The notes under the pieces are model-generated. The model did no database searches and was not told the origin of the DNA. It was given only the letters and a program-made list of their open reading frames with translations. Shown here piece after piece: positions 29,052-36,817 of a DNA stretch of 64,000 nt. Origin of the DNA: Myxococcales bacterium (GTDB lineage: Bacteria; Myxococcota_A; Polyangia; Polyangiales; Ga0077539); the NCBI GenBank assembly GCA_030652255.1, contig JAUSAZ010000004.1, forward strand, positions 17,655 to 81,654, given 5' to 3'. Position 1 is the first letter of the stretch. Each line of letters begins with the position of its first letter. The translations under genes and the position numbers were made by a program.

Positions 29052-29492
29052 TCAGGCGCCGCGCAGGGCCTTGAGGACGATGACGCACAGCACGGCGAGC
29101 GCCGCGGTGACCAGCACGCCGAGCTGGAGCACCCGCATCTGCGGGGCGACGCCGTCGGTGCGCCCGGCGGCCGCGGCGGCGCGCACCCGGGCGCCGAGCA
29201 CGAAGTGCAGCGCGAGCATCACCAGCGCCAGCGTGAACTTCCCGTGGAACCACCCGAAGCGGAAGTACGCCCCCTTCGCGGCGGCGATCATGCCGAAGCC
29301 CGCGAGGGTGGCGATGCCCATCCACGGCGACGCGACGCCGCGGTAGATGCGCCGGGCCAGCGCGGCGAGCTTCGCCTGGACGGCGGGCTCCTCGCCCGCG
29401 CCGGCGGTGATCACCCGGGTGATGCTCACGAGGCTGCCGATCCAGAGCAGCAGGGAGAGCACGTGCGTCGCGAGGAGGATCGTCAGCAGCAT
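29052..29492 (-). CDS. HemJ-like / CopD-like four-helix membrane protein
   Basis: 146 residues from the ATG at 29492. Four hydrophobic helices: LLTILLATHVLSLLLWIGSL with a conserved-looking His10, then WMGIATLAGFGMI, a GWFHGKFTLALVMLALHF helix with two His, and LGVLVTAALAVLCVIVL. The His placement matches the UPF0093/HemJ family, whose members oxidise protoporphyrinogen IX, though related DUF2269/CopD-type proteins look similar. The start is fixed by a promoter ending 7 nt upstream; a longer frame to 29528 would overlap that promoter. The convergent neighbour is 16 bp away. Confidence 0.65.
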   Translation of the reverse strand: MLLTILLATHVLSLLLWIGSLVSITRVITAGAGEEPAVQAKLAALARRIYRGVASPWMGIATLAGFGMIAAAKGAYFRFGWFHGKFTLALVMLALHFVLGARVRAAAAAGRTDGVAPQMRVLQLGVLVTAALAVLCVIVLKALRGA

Positions 29493-29499
29493 GCGCCGG

Positions 29500-29528
29500 G
29501 GGATAGACGCTCGGCTCCGCGATGACAA
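29500..29528 (-). promoter_or_regulatory. Promoter of the HemJ-like gene
   Basis: Minus strand: -35 TTGTCA (plus 29523-29528), exactly 17 nt, -10 TATCCC (plus 29500-29505), 7 nt to the ATG. It would start transcription at or within a base or two of the start codon. Confidence 0.6.
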
Positions 29529-29551
29529 GCGCCCGGCGGACTGTGTAGGGT
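29522..29551 (+). promoter_or_regulatory. Promoter of the LivJ-like gene, overlapping the divergent promoter
   Basis: -35 ATGACA (29522-29527), 18 nt, -10 TAGGGT (29546-29551), 9 nt to the GTG at 29561. The -35 occupies the same bases as the minus-strand -35 of the HemJ-like gene, so polymerase cannot bind both at once. Confidence 0.55.
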
Positions 29552-29560
29552 GCGCGCCCC

Positions 29561-30685
29561 GTGAACCGCCGCCGCTTCCTCGCCGCCGTGTCCCTCGCCG
29601 CCGCGTCCGGCGGGTGCCGCTGGCGTCGCGGCAACGAGGTCACGCTCGGGGCGGTGGTGCCGCGCACCGGCGACCGCGCGCCCTGGGGCGTCGACCTCCT
29701 GCGCGGGTACGAGCTCGCGGTGGAGCAGCAGAACCTCCGCGGCGGGCTCAACGGCCGCCGGCTGCGCCTCGTGGCCCTCGACGACGAGAGCCGCGAGGAG
29801 CACGTGACCACCCTCACCACGCGCCTCATCGAGCGCGAGGGCGCCACGGCCGTGCTGGGCGAGCTGTCGTCGGTGGCCAACGAGCGCGCCGCCGCGGCGG
29901 CCCAGCGCCGCGGGGTGGTCTTCGTCGCGACGGCCTCCACGGCGCGGGACGTCTCCCGGGCGGGCGATTTCGTCTTCCGCACGGTGCTCACCGACGGCGA
30001 GCAGGCGCAGGCGATGGCCCGCTACGCCCGGCAGTCGATGCAGCGCCGCAAGGGGGCCATCGTGTACCGCCGCAGCTCGCTGCTGCACGTCGGGATGGCC
30101 GACGCCTTCGCCTCGGGCTTCCGCGGCAACGGCGGCGAGATGGTGCTGCGCGAGTCCTACCAGGACGACGCCGACCTCGTGCGCCTCCTCGGCCGGGTGC
30201 GCTCGTCCGGCGCCGACGTGGTGTACGCGCCCGCCACCAGCGAGGACGCCGGGCGCATCGCCGTCGCCCTGCGGCAGGCGCGGGTGACCGCGCAGATCAT
30301 GGGGGCCGACGGCTGGGCCTCCCCCGAGGCGCGGCGCTTCGCCCGCGACGCGATGGTGGGGGTGCTCTTCGCCGACCTCTTCAGCCCGACCTCTCCGCGG
30401 CCCGAGGTGGAGGCCTTCGTCGCCGCCTTCGAGGCCCGCCACCGCGCGCACCCCGGGGCCTTCGCCGCGGTCGGCTACGACGCCGCGCGCTGGGTCATCG
30501 CCGCCGCCCTGCGCGTGCCCCAGCTCGACCCCCACACCCTCCGCGACGCGCTGCTCGGGTCGCGCCTCGACGACGCCGTCGCGGGGCCCTTCAGCGTCGA
30601 CGCGCGACGGGCGCTCACCCGCGCAATCTGCGTCCAGCGCCACGAGGCGCAGGGCGTCGCCCTCGCCGCCATGATGACGCCGTAG
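29561..30685 (+). CDS. Orphan LivJ-type periplasmic substrate-binding lipoprotein
   Basis: 374 residues from the GTG at 29561. The N-terminus has RRRFLAAVSLAAASGGC, a short signal with a probable lipobox. The body is a type I periplasmic-binding fold of the branched-chain amino acid/amide family (TLGAVVPRTGDRAPWGVDLLRG, then ATAVLGELSSVANERAAAAA and DGWASPEARRF). No LivHMGF genes lie nearby, so it may be a sensor or serve a distant transporter. Its 3' end overlaps the convergent lytic-transglycosylase-like gene by 71 bp, which is unusual for this window. Confidence 0.85.
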   Translation: MNRRRFLAAVSLAAASGGCRWRRGNEVTLGAVVPRTGDRAPWGVDLLRGYELAVEQQNLRGGLNGRRLRLVALDDESREEHVTTLTTRLIEREGATAVLGELSSVANERAAAAAQRRGVVFVATASTARDVSRAGDFVFRTVLTDGEQAQAMARYARQSMQRRKGAIVYRRSSLLHVGMADAFASGFRGNGGEMVLRESYQDDADLVRLLGRVRSSGADVVYAPATSEDAGRIAVALRQARVTAQIMGADGWASPEARRFARDAMVGVLFADLFSPTSPRPEVEAFVAAFEARHRAHPGAFAAVGYDAARWVIAAALRVPQLDPHTLRDALLGSRLDDAVAGPFSVDARRALTRAICVQRHEAQGVALAAMMTP

Positions 30686-31898
30686 CCAGCGTCAGCAGCG
30701 CCGCGAGGGGTCCGAGCCCCCCGCCCCGAGCGCCCGCCACGCCGCAGCCGCAGCCGCCGTCGAGCTCGCGCAGCTCGTCGCCGAGGTCGCCCGCCGCGCC
30801 GCCGTCCGTCGGCCGGTCGACGGCCACCGCCACGTCGCGGGCGCTGCCCGTGTCGGCGGGGCCGCCCGTGTCGAGCGCGCTGCCCGTGTCGGGTCGCAGT
30901 CCGCTGTCGAGGGCGACGCCGGTGTCGGGTCGGAGTCCGTTGTCGGGGGCGACGCCGGTGTCGGGTCGGAGCCCGTTGTCGGGGGCGACGCCCGTGTCGC
31001 GGGGCACCGTGGGGACGTCCATCGGGGTTCCGGCGTCCATCGGACCGGCGGTGGGGCAGGTGCCCCGGTGCGACCCGGCGGGGCGGGAGATGGTCGCCGT
31101 GGGGCGCCCGCAGCTGGCGCAGATCTCGCCGCGCGCGGGGTACGAGAGCGCGACGCCGGTGTAGTGGGCGGCGGTGAGGGGGTAGTGGGCGTAGCCCCAG
31201 ACGAGCTCCTGGTAGGGGTAGTTGCCGCGCACCTGGGCGCTCGCGAGGCCGGGGGTGCGAAACTCCCGCCGGTCGGCCGCGAACATCGGGTTGTTGGGGT
31301 TGTTGCGCACGACGAAGCCGTTGTAGCCCCAGGTGGCGAAGTACCAGTCCTCGACGACGGTGGGGTCGTTGTCGCCGATGCACGGCGAGGCCCGCCATTT
31401 GTCCGCGAGGATGGCCGCCCCGACGCTGACGTTGTAGGCCGCCGACGAGGCGACGCGGTTGGCGTCGTAGGCGCTGGTCTCGCCGCGGCGCATCCCGCTC
31501 GTGACCTGCGCGATGCCGTAGCCGCAGTCGAAGCTGATCACCGTCTCGCTGGTGGTGCAGAACTGCCGCCACGACGACTCGGTGAGGTAGATCGCCTTGA
31601 GCAGCACGCAGGGGAAGCTCGCCGGGACCGTGTCTCGCCGCCCGGAGCCGGTGCACCAGCCGCCGCCCGACCCGAGGGTGTTGCGGCCGCCGAAGTCCCA
31701 GCCCAGCGAGCCGTAGGCCATCGGGCCCGCGGCGATGCGATCGAAGAGGCCCGACATCTCCGTCACCGAGGGGTTGCTCCCGCTCGAAGGGGCCACCCGG
31801 CACGAGCGGCACGGCGGGCACGCCGCCCCCCCCGAGCACTGCGCCCACGCCTCGACGCCCGCCAGCGCGATCGCCGCGCCCAGCAGCGCCGCCCTCAC
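30615..31898 (-). CDS. Lytic-transglycosylase-like surface protein with MYXO-CTERM-type tail
   Basis: 427 residues from the GTG at 31898. Signal peptide to about residue 20. The globular domain has LTESSW with a catalytic-type Glu107, CGYGIAQVTSGM (125-136), a VGAAILADKW helix and ATWGYNGF, the order seen in SLT/goose-lysozyme-like folds that cut peptidoglycan. A linker follows with three 12-residue repeats (DTGVAPDNGLRP). The C-terminus has DGGCGCGV, a hydrophobic segment (GLGPLAALLTLATASSW) and an Arg-rich end, the MYXO-CTERM plan for sorting to the outer surface. It overlaps the upstream propeller lipoprotein as GTGA. Alternatively it only binds peptidoglycan. Confidence 0.72.
   Translation of the reverse strand: MRAALLGAAIALAGVEAWAQCSGGAACPPCRSCRVAPSSGSNPSVTEMSGLFDRIAAGPMAYGSLGWDFGGRNTLGSGGGWCTGSGRRDTVPASFPCVLLKAIYLTESSWRQFCTTSETVISFDCGYGIAQVTSGMRRGETSAYDANRVASSAAYNVSVGAAILADKWRASPCIGDNDPTVVEDWYFATWGYNGFVVRNNPNNPMFAADRREFRTPGLASAQVRGNYPYQELVWGYAHYPLTAAHYTGVALSYPARGEICASCGRPTATISRPAGSHRGTCPTAGPMDAGTPMDVPTVPRDTGVAPDNGLRPDTGVAPDNGLRPDTGVALDSGLRPDTGSALDTGGPADTGSARDVAVAVDRPTDGGAAGDLGDELRELDGGCGCGVAGARGGGLGPLAALLTLATASSWRRGRRPAPRGAGRRLRG
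30886..30993. repeat. Three 36-bp tandem repeats in the linker of the surface protein
   Basis: Each unit encodes 12 residues of the DTGVAPDNGLRP type; the DNA copies differ at only a few positions. They are in frame, so length variation would keep the protein intact. Confidence 0.75.
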
Positions 31899-33034
31899 CG
31901 CGCACCCCCGGCGAAGCCGACGAACTCGACCACCTCGTCGGGCGACCCGATGGCGTGCGCCGCGGCGTTGCGGCGCGCGGCGATGACCACCGACTCGTCG
32001 CGCTCGGTGGTGTGGCGCAGGGCGATCCAGCGGCCGTCGGCGGACTCCGCGAGCAGCGCGTCGCTGCCGTCGCCGCGGGGCGCGGAGGCCGTCGGCGAGG
32101 TCTGCTCGGAGGCGCCGCGGGCGATCCACCCGAGGCCGCGGTCGCCGGGGAGCGAGACCCCGATGGCGCCGTCTCGCAGCACCCGGGGCATCAGGTGGTC
32201 GCTCGACGCCCGCCAGCGCGGGGTGATCGCCTGGGACGCGGGGCCGTGGGCGCGCAGCGCGGCGACCTCGTACACGGTGCCCGAGAGCGCGCGGGCGAAG
32301 ACCACCTCGTCGCGCGCGGCGTCGTAGGAGAAGTCCCGCGCGAGGGGGAGGTCGGGGTGCACCACGGCGACGGCGCCGGAGCGCGCGTCGAGGCGCAGCA
32401 GCGACGATCCGCCGTCGTGGAGGTGGTAGACGAGCACCTCGTCGTCGCGCAGCGCCGCCGCGAGGAAGGCCAGCTGGCCGCGGCCCGACCAGACCGTGCG
32501 CGCGGCCCCGGTGGCGGGGTCGACGGCGTCGAGGCGGAGCGCGTCGGTGCGCTCCACGAGGCGCCGGGAGACGGCGTCGGGGACAGCGTCGGGGCCGTCG
32601 TCGCCGCGCTGCACCAGCACCGTGCCGCGGGCGGTGATCAGCGGCCGGGAGCCGTCGGTGAGCTCGCCGCAGAGCCGGGTGGTGGCGCCCGCGGCGGGGT
32701 CGATGCGGAAGAGGGCGCTGTGGTAGCTGCCGCCCCGCGGGGCCTCGCGGTCGGCGGCGACGGCGAGCACCACGGGCAGCGCCGTGGCGGCGCCGGGCAG
32801 CAGCGCGGCGTGGCGGGCGGAGGAGGGGAGGTGCGCGAAGCTGCCGAGCACGGCGGCGGGGGTCTGGGCGTCGGGGCGCTGGAGCACGACGGCCGTGCGC
32901 GGGGCGTCCGGGGCGCCGCGCAGGAGCACCACCGCGGGCGCCGGGGGCTGCGGGCGGGGCTGGGCGCTCGCGGTCGAGGCGCACCCGGCGAGGGCGCCGA
33001 GCAGGAGGAGCAGCGGTCGGTGCGGGGTGCCCAT
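31895..33034 (-). CDS. Beta-propeller-like lipoprotein
   Basis: 379 residues. Lipobox GALAGC (Cys18) followed by a short Pro/Gln linker. The rest is regular four-stranded repeats (SALFRIDPAAGATTRLCGEL, SLLRLDARSGAVAVVHPDL) as in TolB/WD40-like propellers. No enzyme motif is apparent. It overlaps the next gene, a lytic-transglycosylase-like surface protein, by 4 bp (GTGA), and lies 27 bp after an aldo/keto reductase gene on the same strand. A scaffold in the periplasm or outer membrane is inferred. Confidence 0.7.
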   Translation of the reverse strand: MGTPHRPLLLLLGALAGCASTASAQPRPQPPAPAVVLLRGAPDAPRTAVVLQRPDAQTPAAVLGSFAHLPSSARHAALLPGAATALPVVLAVAADREAPRGGSYHSALFRIDPAAGATTRLCGELTDGSRPLITARGTVLVQRGDDGPDAVPDAVSRRLVERTDALRLDAVDPATGAARTVWSGRGQLAFLAAALRDDEVLVYHLHDGGSSLLRLDARSGAVAVVHPDLPLARDFSYDAARDEVVFARALSGTVYEVAALRAHGPASQAITPRWRASSDHLMPRVLRDGAIGVSLPGDRGLGWIARGASEQTSPTASAPRGDGSDALLAESADGRWIALRHTTERDESVVIAARRNAAAHAIGSPDEVVEFVGFAGGAR

Positions 33035-33061
33035 GGCGCGATCATACGCGCCGGGCGGCGG

Positions 33062-34009
33062 TCAGTGCTCGGGGTCGATGATGCGCGCGATGTCGGCGAG
33101 GGAGGCCTCGGAGAGCATGGGCTCGCGCTCGACGGCGCGTGCGTTCTCGGTGGCCTGGTCGGGGGTGCGCGCGCCGGGCACGACCACGCTGACGAGCCCG
33201 TTGGCGAGCACGTAGCGCAGGGCGGCCTCGCGGAGCGAGGCGATGGGAGGGTGCACGAGGGCGTCGCGCAGGGCGTCGCGCTGCTTCATGCGGCGGGTGA
33301 GGTCCTGCGGGGTCCAGCGGTAGAGCCGGTGGTCGTCGTCGGAGAAGCGCCGCGCGCCGGACCACCCATCCGCGAGCAGGCCGTACGCGAGCGGCGAGCG
33401 GGCGACGACGGCGGCCCCCCCGCGGCTGATTTCGCCGGAGAGGCGGTGCAGCAGCATCGGGAGGTAGAGGTTGTACGGCAGCACGACGAGGTCGGGGCGA
33501 TGGGCGAGGGCGGCGCGGCCGACGCCTTCGGAGCCCACGCTCACGCCGATGAGCCGGGCCTTGCCGGCGGCCTTGAGGTCGCTGAGGGTGGACCACGCCT
33601 CGTCGCCGGTGAGGGTGCTCAGCGCGGGGTTGTGCAGCACGAGGGCGTCGAGGCAGTCGACGCCGAGCTTCTTCAGGGCGCGCTCGCAGGCCGCGGTGAG
33701 GTAAGGCCGGGAGAAGTCCTTGCGAGGGACGGGGTGCTTCGGGTCGCGGTCGACGCCCACGCGCACCGAGGCGAAGACCTTGTCGGCGCCGACGTCGCGC
33801 TTGAGGTCGGCGATCCAGCCGAGCACCTCGCCCTCGCGGTAGCTGTCGGCGACCTCGATGAAGGACCCGCCCGCTTCGACGGCGGCGCGCAGCGTGGCGC
33901 GGGCGGTGAGCTCGAAGGACGACCCGTAGCCCTCGCCGGAGATGCCCCAGGTGCCGAGGCCCACCTCCCCGACAGAAATGCCGCTGCAGCCAAGGGGTCG
34001 GGTGCGCAT
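33062..34009 (-). CDS. Aldo/keto reductase family protein with altered catalytic residues
   Basis: 315 residues, (beta/alpha)8 pattern of the aldo/keto reductases: GLGTWGISGEGYG near the start, LVLHNP with His126, LIGVSVGSEG and the NADPH-region VVVPGARTPDQATENARA near the C-terminus. However, the catalytic Asp position reads Glu52 in FIEVADSY (Tyr57 kept), and the catalytic-Lys strand reads FASVRVG, with Arg83 or Val where Lys is expected. Activity may therefore be low or different. A promoter with -35/-10 lies directly upstream. The start ATG at 34009 is the first in the family-like region. Confidence 0.8.
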   Translation of the reverse strand: MRTRPLGCSGISVGEVGLGTWGISGEGYGSSFELTARATLRAAVEAGGSFIEVADSYREGEVLGWIADLKRDVGADKVFASVRVGVDRDPKHPVPRKDFSRPYLTAACERALKKLGVDCLDALVLHNPALSTLTGDEAWSTLSDLKAAGKARLIGVSVGSEGVGRAALAHRPDLVVLPYNLYLPMLLHRLSGEISRGGAAVVARSPLAYGLLADGWSGARRFSDDDHRLYRWTPQDLTRRMKQRDALRDALVHPPIASLREAALRYVLANGLVSVVVPGARTPDQATENARAVEREPMLSEASLADIARIIDPEH

Positions 34010-34021
34010 CGTGGGCTGAGG

Positions 34022-34051
34022 GGGTTACCCCCGGTGGGGCACGGCGGTCAA
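34022..34051 (-). promoter_or_regulatory. Promoter of the aldo/keto reductase gene
   Basis: Minus strand: -35 TTGACC (plus 34046-34051), 18 nt, -10 TAACCC (plus 34022-34027), 12 nt to the ATG at 34009. Confidence 0.5.
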
Positions 34052-34065
34052 CGCACAGAAGAGCA

Positions 34066-34095
34066 TTGCTGCGAGGGCCGCGGCGGTGCGATCGT
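34066..34095 (+). promoter_or_regulatory. Candidate promoter of the DHH phosphoesterase gene
   Basis: TTGCTG (34066-34071), 18 nt, GATCGT (34090-34095), 16 nt to the ATG at 34112. The -10 lacks the leading T, so it is only moderately convincing. Confidence 0.3.
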
Positions 34096-34111
34096 CCGAG
34101 GCACTGCCCAC

Positions 34112-35074
34112 ATGGACGTACTCGTCGCCCACCACGGATACTGCTTCGACGGGGCCGCGAGCGCGGCGATCTTCTCGCGCTTCCTGCGCGAGACGCAGCC
34201 GGCGCTGAGCGAGGCGAAGTTCCACTTCCGGGGGCTGCTGTACGAGCCCAACGCGCCGCCGCCGGGCGACAAGCTGATGGTGGGGGCGATCAACGCCATC
34301 CTCGACTACCGCTACACGCAGTCGCCTTACCTGGACTGGTATTTCGACCACCACGTGAGCGCCTTCCAGGAGCCCGGCTCGGAGCTGCATTTCCAGTCCG
34401 ACACGAGCGGCCGGAAGTTTCACGACGGGGCCTACGGGTCGTGCACGAAGTTCATCATCGACGTGGCGCGCGAGCGCTGGGGCTGGACGGCGCCGGACCT
34501 CGACGAGCTGGTGGCGTGGAGCGACATCATCGACGCCGCGCGCTTCACCGACGCCGACCAGGCGGGCTCCTTCGAGCCGTCGGCGATGAAGCTCGCGGCG
34601 GTGGTGCAGGAGCAGGGCGACGACTCGATGCTGGCGTGGATGATCCCGCAGCTGGCGACCACCTCCCTCGACGACCTCGCGAAGCACCCCGACGTGCTGC
34701 GCCGGCTGGAGCCCATCAAGGCCCGGCACGAGGCGCTCTCCAAGCGCATGGAGCAGTCGGGCGAGCAGCGTGGCGCGGTGGCGTGGTTCGACCTGAGCGA
34801 CGCGCCGCTCGACACGGTGGCGAAGTTCGTCGGCTACAAGCTCTTCCCGACGGCGATGTACTCCATCGTTCTGTCACGCACCCCCAAGCGGGTGAAGATC
34901 TCCGTGGGCTACAACCCCTGGTCGAAGCACCCGCGGCGGCACGACATCGCGCGGCTGTGCGAGCGCTACGGCGGAGGGGGTCACCCGGTGGTGGGCGCCA
35001 TCTCGCTGCCGCCGGGCGAGCTCCCCAAGGCGAAGGCCATCATGGAGGAGTTCCTGAGCGCGCTGAACAGCTGA
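34112..35074 (+). CDS. DHH/DHHA1 phosphoesterase (NrnB-like)
   Basis: 320 residues from the ATG at 34112. Motif I is VAHHGYCFDGAASA (Asp13), the HGxCxDGxAxA variant typical of the NrnB-like branch rather than RecJ. Motif III is WYFDHHVSAF (Asp79-His80-His81) and the DHHA1 substrate loop is GGGGHPV at 287-293. The family are Mn-dependent exo- or phosphodiesterases that degrade nano-RNA or cyclic dinucleotide products. There is no membrane or regulatory domain, so a cytoplasmic role in nucleotide turnover is expected. A very long frame extending upstream is noncoding shadow. Confidence 0.85.
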   Translation: MDVLVAHHGYCFDGAASAAIFSRFLRETQPALSEAKFHFRGLLYEPNAPPPGDKLMVGAINAILDYRYTQSPYLDWYFDHHVSAFQEPGSELHFQSDTSGRKFHDGAYGSCTKFIIDVARERWGWTAPDLDELVAWSDIIDAARFTDADQAGSFEPSAMKLAAVVQEQGDDSMLAWMIPQLATTSLDDLAKHPDVLRRLEPIKARHEALSKRMEQSGEQRGAVAWFDLSDAPLDTVAKFVGYKLFPTAMYSIVLSRTPKRVKISVGYNPWSKHPRRHDIARLCERYGGGGHPVVGAISLPPGELPKAKAIMEEFLSALNS

Positions 35075-35130
35075 GCGCGCCGGGGAGCCCTTCCCCCCAC
35101 CCGGCCGGTCGTGCGAGCGTCCCGGCCATC

Positions 35131-35457
35131 ATGGCAGACCTACAGATCGAGGAGCTCAAGGCAGGCACTGGCGACGAGGCCACCACCGGCAAGACCGTCG
35201 ACGTGCACTACACAGGCTGGCTGACCAACGGGACGAAGTTCGACTCGTCCGTCGACCGCGGCCGGCCCTTCTCCTTCCCCCTCGGCGCCGGGCGCGTCAT
35301 CAAGGGGTGGGATCAGGGCGTCGCGGGCATGAAGGTCGGCGGCAAGCGCAAGCTCACCATCCCCCCGGAGCTCGGCTACGGCGCGCGCGGCGCCGGGGCG
35401 GTCATCCCCCCCGACGCCACCCTCGTCTTCGAGGTCGAACTCCTCGCGGTGAAGTGA
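35131..35457 (+). CDS. FKBP-type peptidyl-prolyl cis-trans isomerase
   Basis: 108 residues, a single compact FKBP domain. The active-site framework is present: VDVHYTGWL, FDSSVDRGRPFSFPLG, VIKGWDQGVAGMKVGGKRKL, IPPELGYGARG and VFEVELL. Its length equals the minimal human FKBP12 type and it lacks a signal peptide, so it acts on folding proteins in the cytoplasm. The start follows the stop of the DHH gene by 56 bp, without an obvious RBS. The convergent neighbour is 13 bp away. Confidence 0.95.
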   Translation: MADLQIEELKAGTGDEATTGKTVDVHYTGWLTNGTKFDSSVDRGRPFSFPLGAGRVIKGWDQGVAGMKVGGKRKLTIPPELGYGARGAGAVIPPDATLVFEVELLAVK

Positions 35458-35470
35458 CCGCCCGCCCGAC

Positions 35471-36817
35471 TCAACCCCCCAGCTCGTCGAGCTCCTTGAG
35501 CAGCGTCGACAGCCACACCGTCAACTCCCGCCGGCGCCTCGCGTAGGTCTCCGGCCCCACGTCCCCCGTCGCGTGCCGGCGCGCCAGCTCGGCGCCCTCG
35601 GCGAGCGCCCGGTCGCGCTCGGCCTCGATGTCCGCGCGGGTGCGCTTACCCGTCGTGGTATTCCCCCGCCGCAGCGCCGTGAACAGGCCACCGAGCACCA
35701 GCAGCGCCGTCGCCCCGGTCGCGATCGGCCGCGCCGGACCCGCCGGGGAGGGGATGCCGTTGAGGTGGATGGCGATCGCGCGCAGGGGCGCGTCGCTGGG
35801 CTGCCGCGACAGGCCCGTCAGCAGGATCTTCTCCCCGTTGGACTCGCGCGCCTCCGCCGCGGGCATGCCGTCGACGTTGAGGGTCAAGCCCCGCGGGGCC
35901 TCGACGGCGATGAGGGCGTTGACCACCGGGATGGGCATGCCCAGCCGCAAGGTCACGTCCCCGCCGCTCAGCTTCATCTGAAACTGGAACACCACCTCGA
36001 TGGGCTCGCTCAGCGTCGGGGGGATGCTCCCGCGCAGCACCGCCACGTCGCCCTCGGTGGTGAGCCGGAGGTCGTTCATCGAGGGCTGCGAGGTGAAGGC
36101 CGTGTACCCGTGCGGCAGCTCGAAGCGCATCCCGTCGCGCGGCACGTAGGCCCGCGGCACGGGCTGCTGGTCGCCGAGCGCGAGCGCCGACAGGTTGGCC
36201 AGCCGCAGGCGCTGCACCACCATCAGCCGGTCGTCGCGGAAGCGCATCTCCGTGCGCGAGTCCCAGAGCAGCACCCCGCGGCCCTCGTGCTCGACGTCGT
36301 AGCGCACGAGCTGAACCCGGTAGCCCGCGCTGCTCCCGAGCTGGAAGGGCAGCGCGCCGAACTTCGCCCCGTCGAGCTCGGTGCTCGCCCGGTACGCGAT
36401 GTTTCCGCCCCGGGTCAGCCCCTGGAACATCGCCACCCCGTCGCGGTCGGTGCGGCCCTCCCGCGGCGCGTCGCGCTCGCCCTCGCGCATCGCCCCGAGG
36501 CGCACCGGCGCCCCCTCGACGGGCGCGCCCTGGGTGTCGACCACCCGCACCACGATGGTGCCCTCGGGGACACCCGCGGACTCCTCGGCGAAGGACTGCG
36601 GCAGCGACGCGCGGCGCACCGCGGGGTCCGCACCGCCGCCCATGTGGGGATCGCCGCTCCCCGTGGGGGGGTGCCCCGGCGGCAGCGGCTGCGTGGGGTC
36701 GACCGGACCCGGCGCGGCGCGCACCGCGGCGTCGCCCGCGACGGCGGCGTCCTGCGCCCCGGCGGGCGCGGCCGCGAGCAGCACCGCGAGGAGGGCGAGG
36801 CGATCAGGTCGTCGCAT
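35471..36817 (-). CDS. Membrane-anchored protein with carboxypeptidase-regulatory-like domain
   Basis: 448 residues. Signal peptide to about residue 21, Pro/Gly linker, then a carboxypeptidase-regulatory/CNA-B-like sandwich at about 75-135 (TIVVRVVDTQGAPVEGAPV, TDRDGVAMF). Further strands reach about 350, then one membrane helix (IATGATALLVLGGLFTAL) and a charged cytoplasmic tail (RRRRELTVWLSTLLKEL). It overlaps the zinc-ribbon gene by 14 bp and is the last gene of the ccmF-ccmH operon. A role in cytochrome c maturation or heme delivery is inferred from context only. Confidence 0.7.
   Translation of the reverse strand: MRRPDRLALLAVLLAAAPAGAQDAAVAGDAAVRAAPGPVDPTQPLPPGHPPTGSGDPHMGGGADPAVRRASLPQSFAEESAGVPEGTIVVRVVDTQGAPVEGAPVRLGAMREGERDAPREGRTDRDGVAMFQGLTRGGNIAYRASTELDGAKFGALPFQLGSSAGYRVQLVRYDVEHEGRGVLLWDSRTEMRFRDDRLMVVQRLRLANLSALALGDQQPVPRAYVPRDGMRFELPHGYTAFTSQPSMNDLRLTTEGDVAVLRGSIPPTLSEPIEVVFQFQMKLSGGDVTLRLGMPIPVVNALIAVEAPRGLTLNVDGMPAAEARESNGEKILLTGLSRQPSDAPLRAIAIHLNGIPSPAGPARPIATGATALLVLGGLFTALRRGNTTTGKRTRADIEAERDRALAEGAELARRHATGDVGPETYARRRRELTVWLSTLLKELDELGG

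Noticed and set aside
31955..35074. Very long plus-strand frame (over 1000 codons) running across real minus-strand genes
   Set aside because: Its first two thirds are Arg/Gly/Ala-rich antisense of the propeller and reductase genes; only the part from 34112 (DHH phosphoesterase) is real. High GC leaves few stops.
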